From Promicromonospora sp. Populi (GTDB lineage: Bacteria > Actinomycetota > Actinomycetes > Actinomycetales > Cellulomonadaceae), in NCBI RefSeq assembly GCF_041081105.1, contig NZ_CP163528.1:2480001-2544000 (forward strand): a stretch of DNA of 64,000 nucleotides, given 5' to 3'. This document shows, one piece after another, positions 16,092-24,159 of this stretch (positions are counted from its first letter, which is position 1; every line of letters begins with the position of its first letter). Made by a program: the position numbers and the translations under genes. A model generated the notes under the pieces. That model ran no database searches. It was not told where the DNA came from and saw nothing but the letters and a program-made list of their open reading frames with translations.

Positions 16092-16774
16092 CCGGTCAGA
16101 ACGAGACCAGCACGAACGGGACCAGCACTAACGGAACCGGCACGAACGGAACCGGCACGAACCAAGCCGGCAGGAACGGAACTGACATGAACCAAGCTGA
16201 CATGAGCCGGGCTGACATGAATGCTGCACCAGGACTGCTGGTCGTGACCGGGCCACCTGGCTCTGGAAAGTCCACCGTGTCCGAGGCACTCGCCGACCGC
16301 TGGGAACCAAGCGTCCTCGTGGAGGGTGACGCGTTCTTCGCGTTCCTGCGTCGCGGGAGCATCGCACCCTGGCTGCCCGAGTCGCACACCCAGAACGACA
16401 CGACGATCCGTGCGGCGGCCGCAGCTGCCGGGCGCTTCGCCGCGGGTGGCATGACGGTGGTGTACGACGGCGTGGTCGGCCCGTGGTTCCTGCCCGCCTT
16501 CGCTGCCCTGGCCGGAATCGACGTGATCGACTACGTGGTGATCCTGCCGCCGGTCGAGACCTGCCTGGATCGGGTCGCGACGCGCACCGGCCACGGCTTC
16601 ACCGACCTCGATGCCGCTCGGCACATGCACGACGACTTCGTGCGGGCGACGGCGCCGGGCTCGAACCCGCCCGGCGTCGTGCTGACCGACCTGCCGGACG
16701 ACGTCGCCGGGGTGACCGACACGATCCTCGCGGCGGTGGCGTCCGGGCGGGCCCGCTACAAGGTTGACGGCTGA
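16088..16774 (+). CDS. Small P-loop kinase (AAA_33/gluconokinase-like)
   Basis: From the ATG overlapping the upstream stop, the protein is 228 aa. The core starts at ~residue 50: LLVVTGPPGSGKST is a Walker A motif, LVEGDAFFAFLRRG resembles the acceptor-site strand of small-molecule kinases, VVYDGVVGPWFLPAF follows, and the lid-type ETCLDRVATRTGHG comes next. The first ~45 residues are repeats of Thr-Asn-Gly and Met-Asn-Gln-Ala-Asp type with no fold. A later in-frame ATG (MNAAPGLLVV) would give a compact enzyme. Coupling to an APH-like kinase suggests action on the same or a related small molecule. The substrate is unknown. Confidence 0.78.
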   Translation: MTGQNETSTNGTSTNGTGTNGTGTNQAGRNGTDMNQADMSRADMNAAPGLLVVTGPPGSGKSTVSEALADRWEPSVLVEGDAFFAFLRRGSIAPWLPESHTQNDTTIRAAAAAAGRFAAGGMTVVYDGVVGPWFLPAFAALAGIDVIDYVVILPPVETCLDRVATRTGHGFTDLDAARHMHDDFVRATAPGSNPPGVVLTDLPDDVAGVTDTILAAVASGRARYKVDG

Positions 16775-16785
16775 ACGGTCGGCGG

Positions 16786-16875
16786 CTGAACAGTCAACGG
16801 CTGAACAGTCAACGGCTGAACAGTCGGTCGCTGAACAGTCGGTCGCTGAACAGTCGGTCGCTGAACAGTCGGCGG
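16786..16875. repeat. 15-bp tandem repeat between convergent genes
   Basis: Six to seven GGCTGAACAGTCAAC / CGCTGAACAGTCGGT units run from the end of the P-loop kinase gene to the stop of the CGNR gene. Confidence 0.85.
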
Positions 16876-17424
16876 CTACACAGTCGCCGGTTGATCCGCG
16901 CGTCGAGCCCGATGGGCCGCCTGGGCATTGCGGTTGCTGCACGTCGTCGAGCAGTAGCGGCGTGACCGGTTGCGGGAGAGGTCCAGGACGATCCCCTCGC
17001 AGTCGCTGTCGGCGCACAGGGCAAGGCGTGAGAGCTCGTCCTCCCGGATGACGTCGATCATCGCCATCGCCGTCTCCACCAGGATGCGGGTGGCAAGCGG
17101 CGCGTCGGCCGGGACGGCGTGGATGTGCCAGTCGACGGGCGGGTGGCGGACGAGCTGGGGTACCGCGCCGGCGTTGGCCAGCATGCCGTTCACCAGGACC
17201 GCAGCCGAGTCCCGGTCGGCGGTGAGCAGCTCTCGCAAGCTCGGCTGCAGCGCGAGCACCTCGTGCAGCTCGGGCTCCGTCCGGTCGTGCCGTCCCGTGT
17301 AGTTCTGTTCGACGAAGAACGCGTCGAGGTCCCGCACCGTAGCTATCGAGACCGGCGGTTCGCCCGCGTTCACCAGTGTCACGGCAGCCTGGAGCGATTC
17401 CTCGGTGTCATGAGCAAAAACCAT
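16876..17424 (-). CDS. CGNR zinc-finger (ABATE-domain) transcriptional regulator
   Basis: This 182-aa protein has an N-terminal ABATE-type domain (LQAAVTLVNAGEPP...). The C-terminal zinc finger has Cys residues in LALCADSDCEGIVLDLSRNRSRRYCSTTCSNRNAQAAHRAR, which is the zf-CGNR pattern with a variant SNRN in place of CGNR's usual spelling. Such proteins usually repress or activate an adjacent transporter or enzyme. It is divergent from the EamA transporter with 39 bp between the two starts, so it is likely to control that gene and itself. The ATG at 17424 leaves little room for a leader. Confidence 0.87.
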   Translation of the reverse strand: MVFAHDTEESLQAAVTLVNAGEPPVSIATVRDLDAFFVEQNYTGRHDRTEPELHEVLALQPSLRELLTADRDSAAVLVNGMLANAGAVPQLVRHPPVDWHIHAVPADAPLATRILVETAMAMIDVIREDELSRLALCADSDCEGIVLDLSRNRSRRYCSTTCSNRNAQAAHRARRADQPATV

Positions 17425-17425
17425 G

Positions 17426-17455
17426 TTGACACATTACTCCATGGTCCCCTAGCGT
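17426..17455 (+). promoter_or_regulatory. Promoter of the EamA transporter (probably leaderless)
   Basis: TTGACA (17426-17431) and TAGCGT (17450-17455) are 18 bp apart. The transporter ATG is at 17464, so transcription would start at or next to the initiation codon. The same 39 bp must hold the CGNR gene's control region. Confidence 0.55.
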
Positions 17456-17463
17456 CATTGGTC

Positions 17464-18684
17464 ATGAGCATCGTGACACCTGACACCAGCCGGCCAGGCG
17501 TCGTCGACGTCGGTCGGCAACAGCGTGGACAGCGCAGCCAGACCAGCACACGAGGGTTCGGCCCTGCCAAGTCGCCGTCCGCGCGCCGTCTCTCCGCAGG
17601 CCTGGTGCTCGCCGCCGTCTCCGCCGCGACGTTCAGCCTCTCCGGGGTGTTTGCGTCCGGGCTGCTCGACACGGGCTGGAGCCCCGGCGCGATGGTTCTC
17701 GCGCGGGTCGCGATCGCGGCGGTCGTGGTGCTCCCGCTCGGCATCGTGTCGCTGCGTGGTGACTGGCGCCCCGTTCGCCGCAATCTCGGGCTCATCGCCA
17801 TCTACGGAGCGGTCTCCGTCGCAGGCTGCCAGTTCGCCTACTTCTCCGCCGTCCAGTACATGTCGATCGGCCCGGCTCTGCTCATCGAGTACACCGCGCC
17901 GGCGGTAGTGGTGCTCTGGTTCTGGTTGCGGCACGGCCAACGCCCGACCAGGGCGACCATCATGGGCACGCTGCTCGCCGCCGTCGGGCTGGTGCTCGTC
18001 CTGGAGCTGTTCTCCGGCGCTCCGGGGACAGCCTCCGTCAACCCTGTCGGGGTCGGCTGGGCCCTGGTCGCGATGCTCGGGGTCTCGACATACTTCGTCA
18101 TCAACGCCAACGTCGACACGGGCCTGCCGCCGCTCGCCCTTGCTGCCGGAGGTCTGACGACCGCCACTCTGGCGCTGGGGCTGCTCGGCGTGACTGGACT
18201 CATGCCGCTGGAGTACAGCTCTGCACCGCCGGTCTATGCGGGCACCGCGGTGCCCTGGTGGCTACCGGTGCTTGGCCTCGGTGTGGTGACCGCTGCACTC
18301 GCCTACGTCACCGGGATCGGCGCGGGCCGTCTCCTGGGTCCTCGGTTGTCCTCCTTCGTCGGGCTGTTCGAGGTCGTCTCCGCGATCGGGTTCGCCTGGC
18401 TGCTTCTCGGCGAGCTGCCCCGGACGATCCAGCTCGTCGGCGGCGTCTTGATCCTTGCCGGCGTGATCGCTGTCCAGGCCGGCGAGAAGCGAGTGAAGGA
18501 AGGACCGGCAAGCGGCGAGCCAGTGAACGAGGTGGTGGTCGACGAACTGGTGGTCGACGAGGCGCGGGCGCTCGAAGACCGGATCATCGAAGAACCGGGT
18601 CTCCAAGAACCAGCGATCGAGGAACCGGTCACCGAGGGATCGGCCACAGACGCGCCTTCCGTCGAAGAACGGCCTCTGCCCTAA
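17464..18684 (+). CDS. EamA/DMT-family exporter
   Basis: This 406-aa protein has ten predicted membrane segments in two EamA repeats. The first repeat begins LVLAAVSAATFSLSGVFASGLL and ends at VGLVLVLELFSG. The second begins GVGWALVAMLGVSTYFVINANVD and ends RTIQLVGGVLILAGVIAVQAGEK. RhaT/YdcZ-type drug/metabolite exporters have this layout; the substrate is unknown. A cytosolic C-terminal tail of ~75 residues is acidic and repetitive (VVVDELVVDEA, IIEEPGLQEPAIEEPVTEG), another low-complexity addition not seen in typical 300-aa relatives. The divergent CGNR regulator is the likely controller. Confidence 0.88.
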   Translation: MSIVTPDTSRPGVVDVGRQQRGQRSQTSTRGFGPAKSPSARRLSAGLVLAAVSAATFSLSGVFASGLLDTGWSPGAMVLARVAIAAVVVLPLGIVSLRGDWRPVRRNLGLIAIYGAVSVAGCQFAYFSAVQYMSIGPALLIEYTAPAVVVLWFWLRHGQRPTRATIMGTLLAAVGLVLVLELFSGAPGTASVNPVGVGWALVAMLGVSTYFVINANVDTGLPPLALAAGGLTTATLALGLLGVTGLMPLEYSSAPPVYAGTAVPWWLPVLGLGVVTAALAYVTGIGAGRLLGPRLSSFVGLFEVVSAIGFAWLLLGELPRTIQLVGGVLILAGVIAVQAGEKRVKEGPASGEPVNEVVVDELVVDEARALEDRIIEEPGLQEPAIEEPVTEGSATDAPSVEERPLP

Positions 18685-19026
18685 GCGTGCCGCCCGGGCG
18701 GATCACCTGGCCCGAATGAGCACGCCCGCAGTCCGCCCAACGCACAGTCCCACCGACGCACATCCGCCCAACACGCAGTCCGCCCAACGCACGGTCCAAC
18801 CAGCGCACGGGCCGGCCAACGCACGGTCCAACCGGCGCACGGGCCGACCGACGGACCGGCGGACCGACCGACCGACCGACCGACCGTCCGTGGTCGGCGG
18901 TCCGCTCGGCCACCGGCCCGAGCCGACTGACCAGTCCATTCGGCCTGCCCCAAAGCGGCCGGCGCGCCAAGCCCCAGGCCCTCGACCTTCGGCGTGCGAT
19001 CCGCTCGATCTCAGACCACGCGACAG
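18685..19026. other. Intergenic region with degenerate short repeats
   Basis: These 342 bp between convergent genes contain CGCCCAACGCACGGTCCAAC-like units near 18735-18850 and a run of GACC tetranucleotides near 18846-18890. No start-plus-conserved-sequence combination was found, so I see no gene here. Confidence 0.6.
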
Positions 19027-20706
19027 TCAGCCTGCCCAGTCCGGCGGTGCAACCGTGCCGGACCGGACCACAGCCTCGGTCTGCCAGCCAGGCTGGGCGA
19101 TCGGCCGGCCGTGTCGGTCCGTGAACGCCCACCCTCCGACCCGTTCGCGCCACCGCATGGTGATGCCGGTCGTATCGACCAGGTCATGGTGGTGGTAGCA
19201 GAGCAGCGCGCTGTTGGCCACGGAGGTCTCGCCGCCGTCAGCCCAGTGCCGGATCGCGTGGTGAACCTCGCACCGTGATGGCGGCTGATCGCAACCCGGG
19301 TACACGCAGTGCCGGTCCCGGGCGATCACGGCTCTGCGCATCTGCCCGGTCACCGTTCGGTGCGCCCTGCCGACGTCGAGCACCGAACCCTCCGGACCGA
19401 ACACCACCCGGGTGATGGCGCTGTCGCACGCCAGGCGGCGGAACAGGCTCCGCGGAAGCACGCTGTCCCGCCCGTTCCCGGTCAACGTCGGCGGGACCGA
19501 CCCGAATGCAGCCCCGGCTCGGACGGGCGCAGACCCGGTGCCGGCACCCGCGCCTCCGCCCGCACCCGCGCCTAGGCCTCCGCCCGCCCCTCCACCTCCA
19601 CCTCCACCGGCACCGGCACCGGCACCGGCACCGGCGGAATCGCGATCGTTCGTGCCACCGACGAGCCGGTCCATCTCGCTCAGCGATACCAAGACGGTGA
19701 TCTGCGGTCGCACCGCGGCACCAGAACCGGTCCGACCGTTGTCGAGCGCCGTGCGTGCGAGGTCGGCGAGCGCCTGAGCCCGCCGCTGGGTCGCCGTCCG
19801 GTCGTCACCCGGGGTGGGCTTGCCCATCACCGACTCGAGAGCTGTGCTCAGCGCGTGACCGTGCTCGTCGGTGAGGAACCCTCGGACATGGAAGCCGTCC
19901 AGGGTCTTGGCGAGCTCAAGGTGCTCGCGCTCCTTGGCGAACCGGTATCCCCGCTCGTCGGCGTCGGGGTCGGCCTGGTCGGCGAACCGGTCCACAATCC
20001 GCCGGAAGCCGTCCGGGGTGTTCAGGTCGATGTGGGTGAGCAGCAGCTCCTCCCGCGTCATCACGTCGCCCTTCGGCCCGTCGCCCTCGCCCTCGCCCTC
20101 ACCGGCTCCAGTCTCGGCCTCGGCCTCGGCCTCAGGCTCGGGCTCGCCGTCCCCGGGCTCGCCGCTCCCGATCACCTCGAGCTCGGTCACACCGGGGTCC
20201 ACCAGGACCTCCTCGCTCAGTGCCTCGGCGCGCGCCTCAGAAGTCGGAGCCTTGTCGATCATCGCGCGCAGCTGCTCCGGCCCTACCCGACCGGCGAGCG
20301 CACCCGCCAGCGTTGCCGGCAGATACGCGGCGAGCCGACGACCGGCCTTCACGTCCCTGCTCGCGGTCCCGTACCGCACTCCCTCGCGCCGGGACAGCCA
20401 GGCCGGGAACGTTCGGGACCCGTCTGTGGCCCACAGGCCGTGCACCTCGATCCTCGGCAACCAGGACACTCGCAGGACATCGAGACGGTGCACCGCCTGA
20501 CGCAAGACGGGCGACAGCATCGTCAGCCGATCTGCCACCGCGCCGACGCCAGCACCAACGCTCTCCAGCGCATCAAGCGCTCCCGGGCCCGCTACCGCCA
20601 CCAGCTCGTCCACGACTCGCTCGAGGTCGGCTACGACGTCGGCCACCGCACGCGGGGCACCGGACGCTTCACCCGCAGGCTGCGGCATCTCGATCACCAC
20701 AACCAT
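19027..20706 (-). CDS. DUF222/HNH endonuclease-domain protein (13E12-repeat type)
   Basis: This 559-aa protein has an N-terminal DUF222 helical region (ADLERVVDELVAVAG ... VSWLPRIEVHGLWATDGSRTFPAWLSRR) and a C-terminal HNH nuclease (RDRHCVYPGCDQPPSRCEVHHAIRHWADGG...LLCYHHH). This is the actinobacterial 13E12/REP-associated family, present in many copies per genome and of unsettled function. Two low-complexity linkers interrupt it: a Glu/Gly-rich stretch (EPEPEAEAEAETGAGEGEGEG) in the middle and a long Gly/Ala run before the conserved PRSLFRRLACDSAITRV. The ATG at 20706 has GGGGAGGTG directly upstream. Confidence 0.87.
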   Translation of the reverse strand: MVVVIEMPQPAGEASGAPRAVADVVADLERVVDELVAVAGPGALDALESVGAGVGAVADRLTMLSPVLRQAVHRLDVLRVSWLPRIEVHGLWATDGSRTFPAWLSRREGVRYGTASRDVKAGRRLAAYLPATLAGALAGRVGPEQLRAMIDKAPTSEARAEALSEEVLVDPGVTELEVIGSGEPGDGEPEPEAEAEAETGAGEGEGEGDGPKGDVMTREELLLTHIDLNTPDGFRRIVDRFADQADPDADERGYRFAKEREHLELAKTLDGFHVRGFLTDEHGHALSTALESVMGKPTPGDDRTATQRRAQALADLARTALDNGRTGSGAAVRPQITVLVSLSEMDRLVGGTNDRDSAGAGAGAGAGGGGGGGAGGGLGAGAGGGAGAGTGSAPVRAGAAFGSVPPTLTGNGRDSVLPRSLFRRLACDSAITRVVFGPEGSVLDVGRAHRTVTGQMRRAVIARDRHCVYPGCDQPPSRCEVHHAIRHWADGGETSVANSALLCYHHHDLVDTTGITMRWRERVGGWAFTDRHGRPIAQPGWQTEAVVRSGTVAPPDWAG

Positions 20707-21088
20707 CACCTCCCCTCGCCTGGTCACATCGCACTCGGGCGCCTCCGCACAGGAGACCCCACACAAGCCCGCCAGCTCAGGCCCGCCCGCTAGGGCGCAC
20801 CCGCTCAGGCACACCCGCCTTGGCCCAACCCACCTTGGCCCCCACAATATGGAACAACCGTCCGCACGGAAGCCATAACTTCAGATCTGTGCACAACACT
20901 TCAGAGAGGCAACCTGTGGTCGAGCTCTCTCGGCGTCATGACGGCACGAGGGTCTCGAACCCGAGCCGCCTGACCCGACTAGCCCCACCTCACCCCGAAC
21001 ACCTCAACCGAACGCCTCACCCCAACACCCACCCGAAGCCCGCCGACCCGACAGCGCCCTTCACCCGCCTGCAAGAATGGGCAGCATC
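20707..21088. other. Divergent intergenic region without a recognised gene
   Basis: These 382 bp hold the upstream regions of the HNH gene and the helicase gene. Degenerate CACCCGCTCAGGC and CACCTTGGCCC repeats occur near 20800-20845. A moderately AT-rich part at 20845-20915 is the likeliest site for the promoters, but I could not assign boxes with confidence. Confidence 0.45.
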
Positions 21089-24001
21089 ATGACCGCGCCC
21101 TCTTCGACGACCTCCACGCCATCCGCAGCCCCCTCGACAGCTCCCTCAACCGCCGGCCAGCCCGGCTCGGCGTCGGGCAACCCGAAGCCCGCCGGGACGC
21201 TGATCCCATACCTGCCCGCACCGACGGGCAAGGACCCCGATCCCGATGTCCTGTTCGAGAGCTTCAGCGAGTGGGCCGCCGCAGGCGGGCGGACGCTCTA
21301 CCCGCACCAGGAGGAGGCGCTCCTGGAGGTCATGACGGGCTCCCATGTGGTGCTTGCGACCCCTACCGGCTCCGGAAAGTCAATGGTCGCCATGGGGGCG
21401 CAGTTTGCCGCCCTGGCGGCCCACCGGTCAGGACGGGGCGGCCGCACCTACTACACGGCCCCGCTGAAGGCGCTGGTCAGCGAGAAGTTCTTCGACCTGG
21501 TGGCGGCGTTCGGCTCGAAGAACGTCGGCATGATGACCGGCGACTCCGCGGTCAACCCGGACGCCCCGATCATCTGCTGCACCGCTGAGATCCTCGCCAA
21601 CGTCGCGCTCCGCCGCGGCAGCAGTGCCACCAGCGACAGCAGTGCCACCAGCGACAGCAGCACGAGCACCACCAGCAGCAGCGACACCCCCGATGACGCC
21701 ATCTCGCAGGTAGTCATGGACGAGTTCCACTACTACGGCGACCCGCAGCGCGGCTGGGCCTGGCAGGTGCCGCTGCTGGAGCTCAAGGACACGCAGTTCA
21801 TCCTCATGAGCGCCACGCTCGGCGACACGACCCTCCTCCGCGAGGACATCGAGGAGCGCACGGGCCGACCCGTCGCCGAGGTAGCGGACGCCGAGCGCCC
21901 GGTGCCGCTCACCTTCTCCTACGTGATCGAACCGCTCACGGACGTCATCCAGGAGCTCGTGACGACCCATCGCGCCCCGGTGTACGTGGTCCACTTCACG
22001 CAGAAGGACGCCGTCGACCGCGCGCAGTCGATGCTGTCGATGAACGTGTCGAGCAAGTCCGAGAAGGAGGCCATCATCGCGGAGATGGGCGCCTTCCGGT
22101 TCGGCACCGGGTTCGGCAAGACGCTCAGCAAGTTCCTCCGGCACGGCGTCGGCGTCCACCACGCCGGGATGCTGCCCAAGTACCGCCGCCTCGTGGAGCG
22201 CCTCACCCAGAAGGGCCTGCTCAAGGTCGTGTGCGGCACGGACACCCTGGGCGTGGGCATCAACGTGCCGATCCGCACGGTCCTGTTGACCAGCCTCGTG
22301 AAGTTCGACGGCGAACGCATGCGACACCTCAGCGCGCGCGAGTTCCACCAGATCGCCGGGCGCGCGGGCCGTGCCGGGTACGACACGGTGGGCGAGGTGC
22401 TCGTCATGGCGCCTGAGCACGTCATCGAGAACCGCAAGATCCTGGCGAAGGCCGGCGACGACCCGAAGAAGCTCAAGAAGATCGTGCGTAAGAAGGCACC
22501 GTCCGGCTCCGTGAACTGGACCGACGCCACCTTCGAGCGCCTGCGCGACGCCGATCCCGAGCAGCTCGTCTCCCAGTTCCGCGTGAATCACGCGATGGTG
22601 CTCAACGTCCTGGCCCGGGCAGGCACCGGCGGCCGGTCCGGCACGGGAGACGACCCGATCGACGCCATGCGCCACCTCCTGACTGCGAACCACGACACCG
22701 AGACGCAGCAGGCCGAGCATGTGCGCCAGGCGTTCCGTATCTACCGGTCGCTGCGGCTCGCGGGTGTCGTCGAGAAGGTCCGGGTCCCAAGCACAGGCTC
22801 AGACGGCGCAAGGTCCGACGGCGCAGGGTCCGACGGCGCAAGCCTCCGCCCGTCGGCCCGCCTCATGGTCGACCTCCCCCGCGACTTCGCACTGAACCAG
22901 CCCCTGTCCCCGTTCGCCCTGGCGGCCATGGATCTGCTCGACGTCGAGAGCGCGACGCACCCGCTCGACGTCGTCTCCGTCATCGAGGCGACCCTCGACG
23001 ATCCCCGCCAGGTACTCATGGGGCAGCAGAACAAGGCGCGCGGCGAGGCCGTCGCCGCGATGAAGGCCGAGGGGATCGAGTACGAGGAGCGCATGGAGCT
23101 CCTCGAAGCGGTGACCTGGCCCAAGCCGCTGGCCGACCTCCTGGAGCCGGCGTTCCAGACCTACCGCCGCACCAACCCGTGGGTGGCGGACGCCGAGCTC
23201 TCCCCCAAGTCCGTGGTCCGCGACATGGTCGAGAAGGCCATGACGTTCGCCGAGATCGTGAGCGTGTACGGGCTGGAGCGCACCGAGGGCGTGGTGCTGC
23301 GCTACCTTGCCGACGCCTACCGCGCCGTGCGCCAGGTGGTCCCCGACGAGCACCGCACCGAAGAGGTGCAGGAGATCATCGAGTGGCTCGGCGAGCTAGT
23401 GCGTGGCGTGGACTCGTCGTTGCTCGACGAGTGGGAACGCTTGGCGAACCCAGTGGACGATGATGCAGACCTCGTGACGGACGGCGAGCTGGCCGACGCC
23501 GGGGCCGAGGCCCCCGTCAGGCCGGTCACCGGCAACCCGCGCGCGTTCCGCCGCCTGGTCCGCAACGCGATGTTCCGCCGCGTCGAGCTGGCCGCACGCG
23601 AGTCCTACGGGGCGCTGGCCGCGCTGGGCGGCGGCTGGGACGCCGACGCCTGGGGCGACGCCCTGGACCCGCTGTTCGAGGAGCAGGGCGACGACGCCAT
23701 CGGGATCGGACCGGAGGCGCGGTCCGCCGCGCTGCTGACGATCCTCGAGTCAGGCGCGGAGCTGCCCGGCCGCGCGAACGACAGCGCGAACGACAGCGCG
23801 AACAGCGCAAGCGACGGTGAGCAAGCCAGCGACCACGACGGCACGACCGGCCGCGTCGCGACCGGGACCTGGTGGGTGCGACAAGTGCTCGACGACGCCG
23901 ACCGCAATCACGACTGGGCCATCACCGCGCAGATCGACCTGGCGGCCAGCGACGAGGCGGGCGAGGTCGTGCTGACGGTGGTCGCCGTCGGGCAGATCTG
24001 A
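21089..24001 (+). CDS. Ski2-like DEAD/DEAH-box RNA helicase (DUF3516 type)
   Basis: This 970-aa protein is an SF2 helicase. Walker A LATPTGSGKS is at ~90-98, YTAPLKALVSEKFF is motif Ia, DEFHYYGD is motif II, LMSATLGD is motif III, and HQIAGRAGRAGYD is motif VI. The C-terminal third carries the DUF3516 region of the actinobacterial HelY/Ski2-like group, probably for RNA remodelling or decay. Three low-complexity insertions lie outside the motifs: Ser/Thr/Asp repeats at ~177-203 just before motif II, SDGARSDGAGSDGA near 575, and ANDSANDS near 895. The motifs are all intact. The ATG at 21089 or the one at 21077 could start translation; neither has a strong ribosome site. Confidence 0.9.
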   Translation: MTAPSSTTSTPSAAPSTAPSTAGQPGSASGNPKPAGTLIPYLPAPTGKDPDPDVLFESFSEWAAAGGRTLYPHQEEALLEVMTGSHVVLATPTGSGKSMVAMGAQFAALAAHRSGRGGRTYYTAPLKALVSEKFFDLVAAFGSKNVGMMTGDSAVNPDAPIICCTAEILANVALRRGSSATSDSSATSDSSTSTTSSSDTPDDAISQVVMDEFHYYGDPQRGWAWQVPLLELKDTQFILMSATLGDTTLLREDIEERTGRPVAEVADAERPVPLTFSYVIEPLTDVIQELVTTHRAPVYVVHFTQKDAVDRAQSMLSMNVSSKSEKEAIIAEMGAFRFGTGFGKTLSKFLRHGVGVHHAGMLPKYRRLVERLTQKGLLKVVCGTDTLGVGINVPIRTVLLTSLVKFDGERMRHLSAREFHQIAGRAGRAGYDTVGEVLVMAPEHVIENRKILAKAGDDPKKLKKIVRKKAPSGSVNWTDATFERLRDADPEQLVSQFRVNHAMVLNVLARAGTGGRSGTGDDPIDAMRHLLTANHDTETQQAEHVRQAFRIYRSLRLAGVVEKVRVPSTGSDGARSDGAGSDGASLRPSARLMVDLPRDFALNQPLSPFALAAMDLLDVESATHPLDVVSVIEATLDDPRQVLMGQQNKARGEAVAAMKAEGIEYEERMELLEAVTWPKPLADLLEPAFQTYRRTNPWVADAELSPKSVVRDMVEKAMTFAEIVSVYGLERTEGVVLRYLADAYRAVRQVVPDEHRTEEVQEIIEWLGELVRGVDSSLLDEWERLANPVDDDADLVTDGELADAGAEAPVRPVTGNPRAFRRLVRNAMFRRVELAARESYGALAALGGGWDADAWGDALDPLFEEQGDDAIGIGPEARSAALLTILESGAELPGRANDSANDSANSASDGEQASDHDGTTGRVATGTWWVRQVLDDADRNHDWAITAQIDLAASDEAGEVVLTVVAVGQI

Positions 24002-24068
24002 CAAGCAGACCTGACGGGCAGGCCTGACCGGGCAGATTCGACCACCCAACTGCGAGGTTTGCGAACTA

Positions 24069-24097
24069 TTTACCTTAAAGCGGTCTTGACTTAGACT
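24069..24097 (+). promoter_or_regulatory. Promoter of the SGNH hydrolase gene
   Basis: TTTACC (24069-24074) and TAGACT (24092-24097) are 17 bp apart in a locally AT-rich stretch. TTGACT at 24086-24091 is an alternative -35 box for a slightly later start. Confidence 0.45.
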
Positions 24098-24117
24098 CCT
24101 GCTATTAGAGTCCCGGT

Positions 24118-24142
24118 CAGCAGTGCCGCGCGGGCACTGCTG
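24118..24142 (+). promoter_or_regulatory. 5'-UTR hairpin of the SGNH hydrolase gene
   Basis: CAGCAGTGCC and GGCACTGCTG form a perfect 10-bp stem with a five-base loop. It lies 17 bp before the ATG, between the promoter and the ribosome site. It could be an operator or an RNA element limiting translation or decay. Confidence 0.5.
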
Positions 24143-24159
24143 TGGACACAGGAGTGCCA

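Noticed and set aside
16764..17051. Small plus-strand frame encoding Ala-Glu-Gln-Ser-Thr repeats
   Set aside because: It is the intergenic 15-bp repeat read in one frame and then runs antisense through the CGNR gene; there is no start signal.
20935..20975. T-loop-like sequence (GGGTCTCGAACCCGAG) suggesting a tRNA
   Set aside because: No acceptor stem, D-arm or anticodon arm of the right size could be laid out around it.
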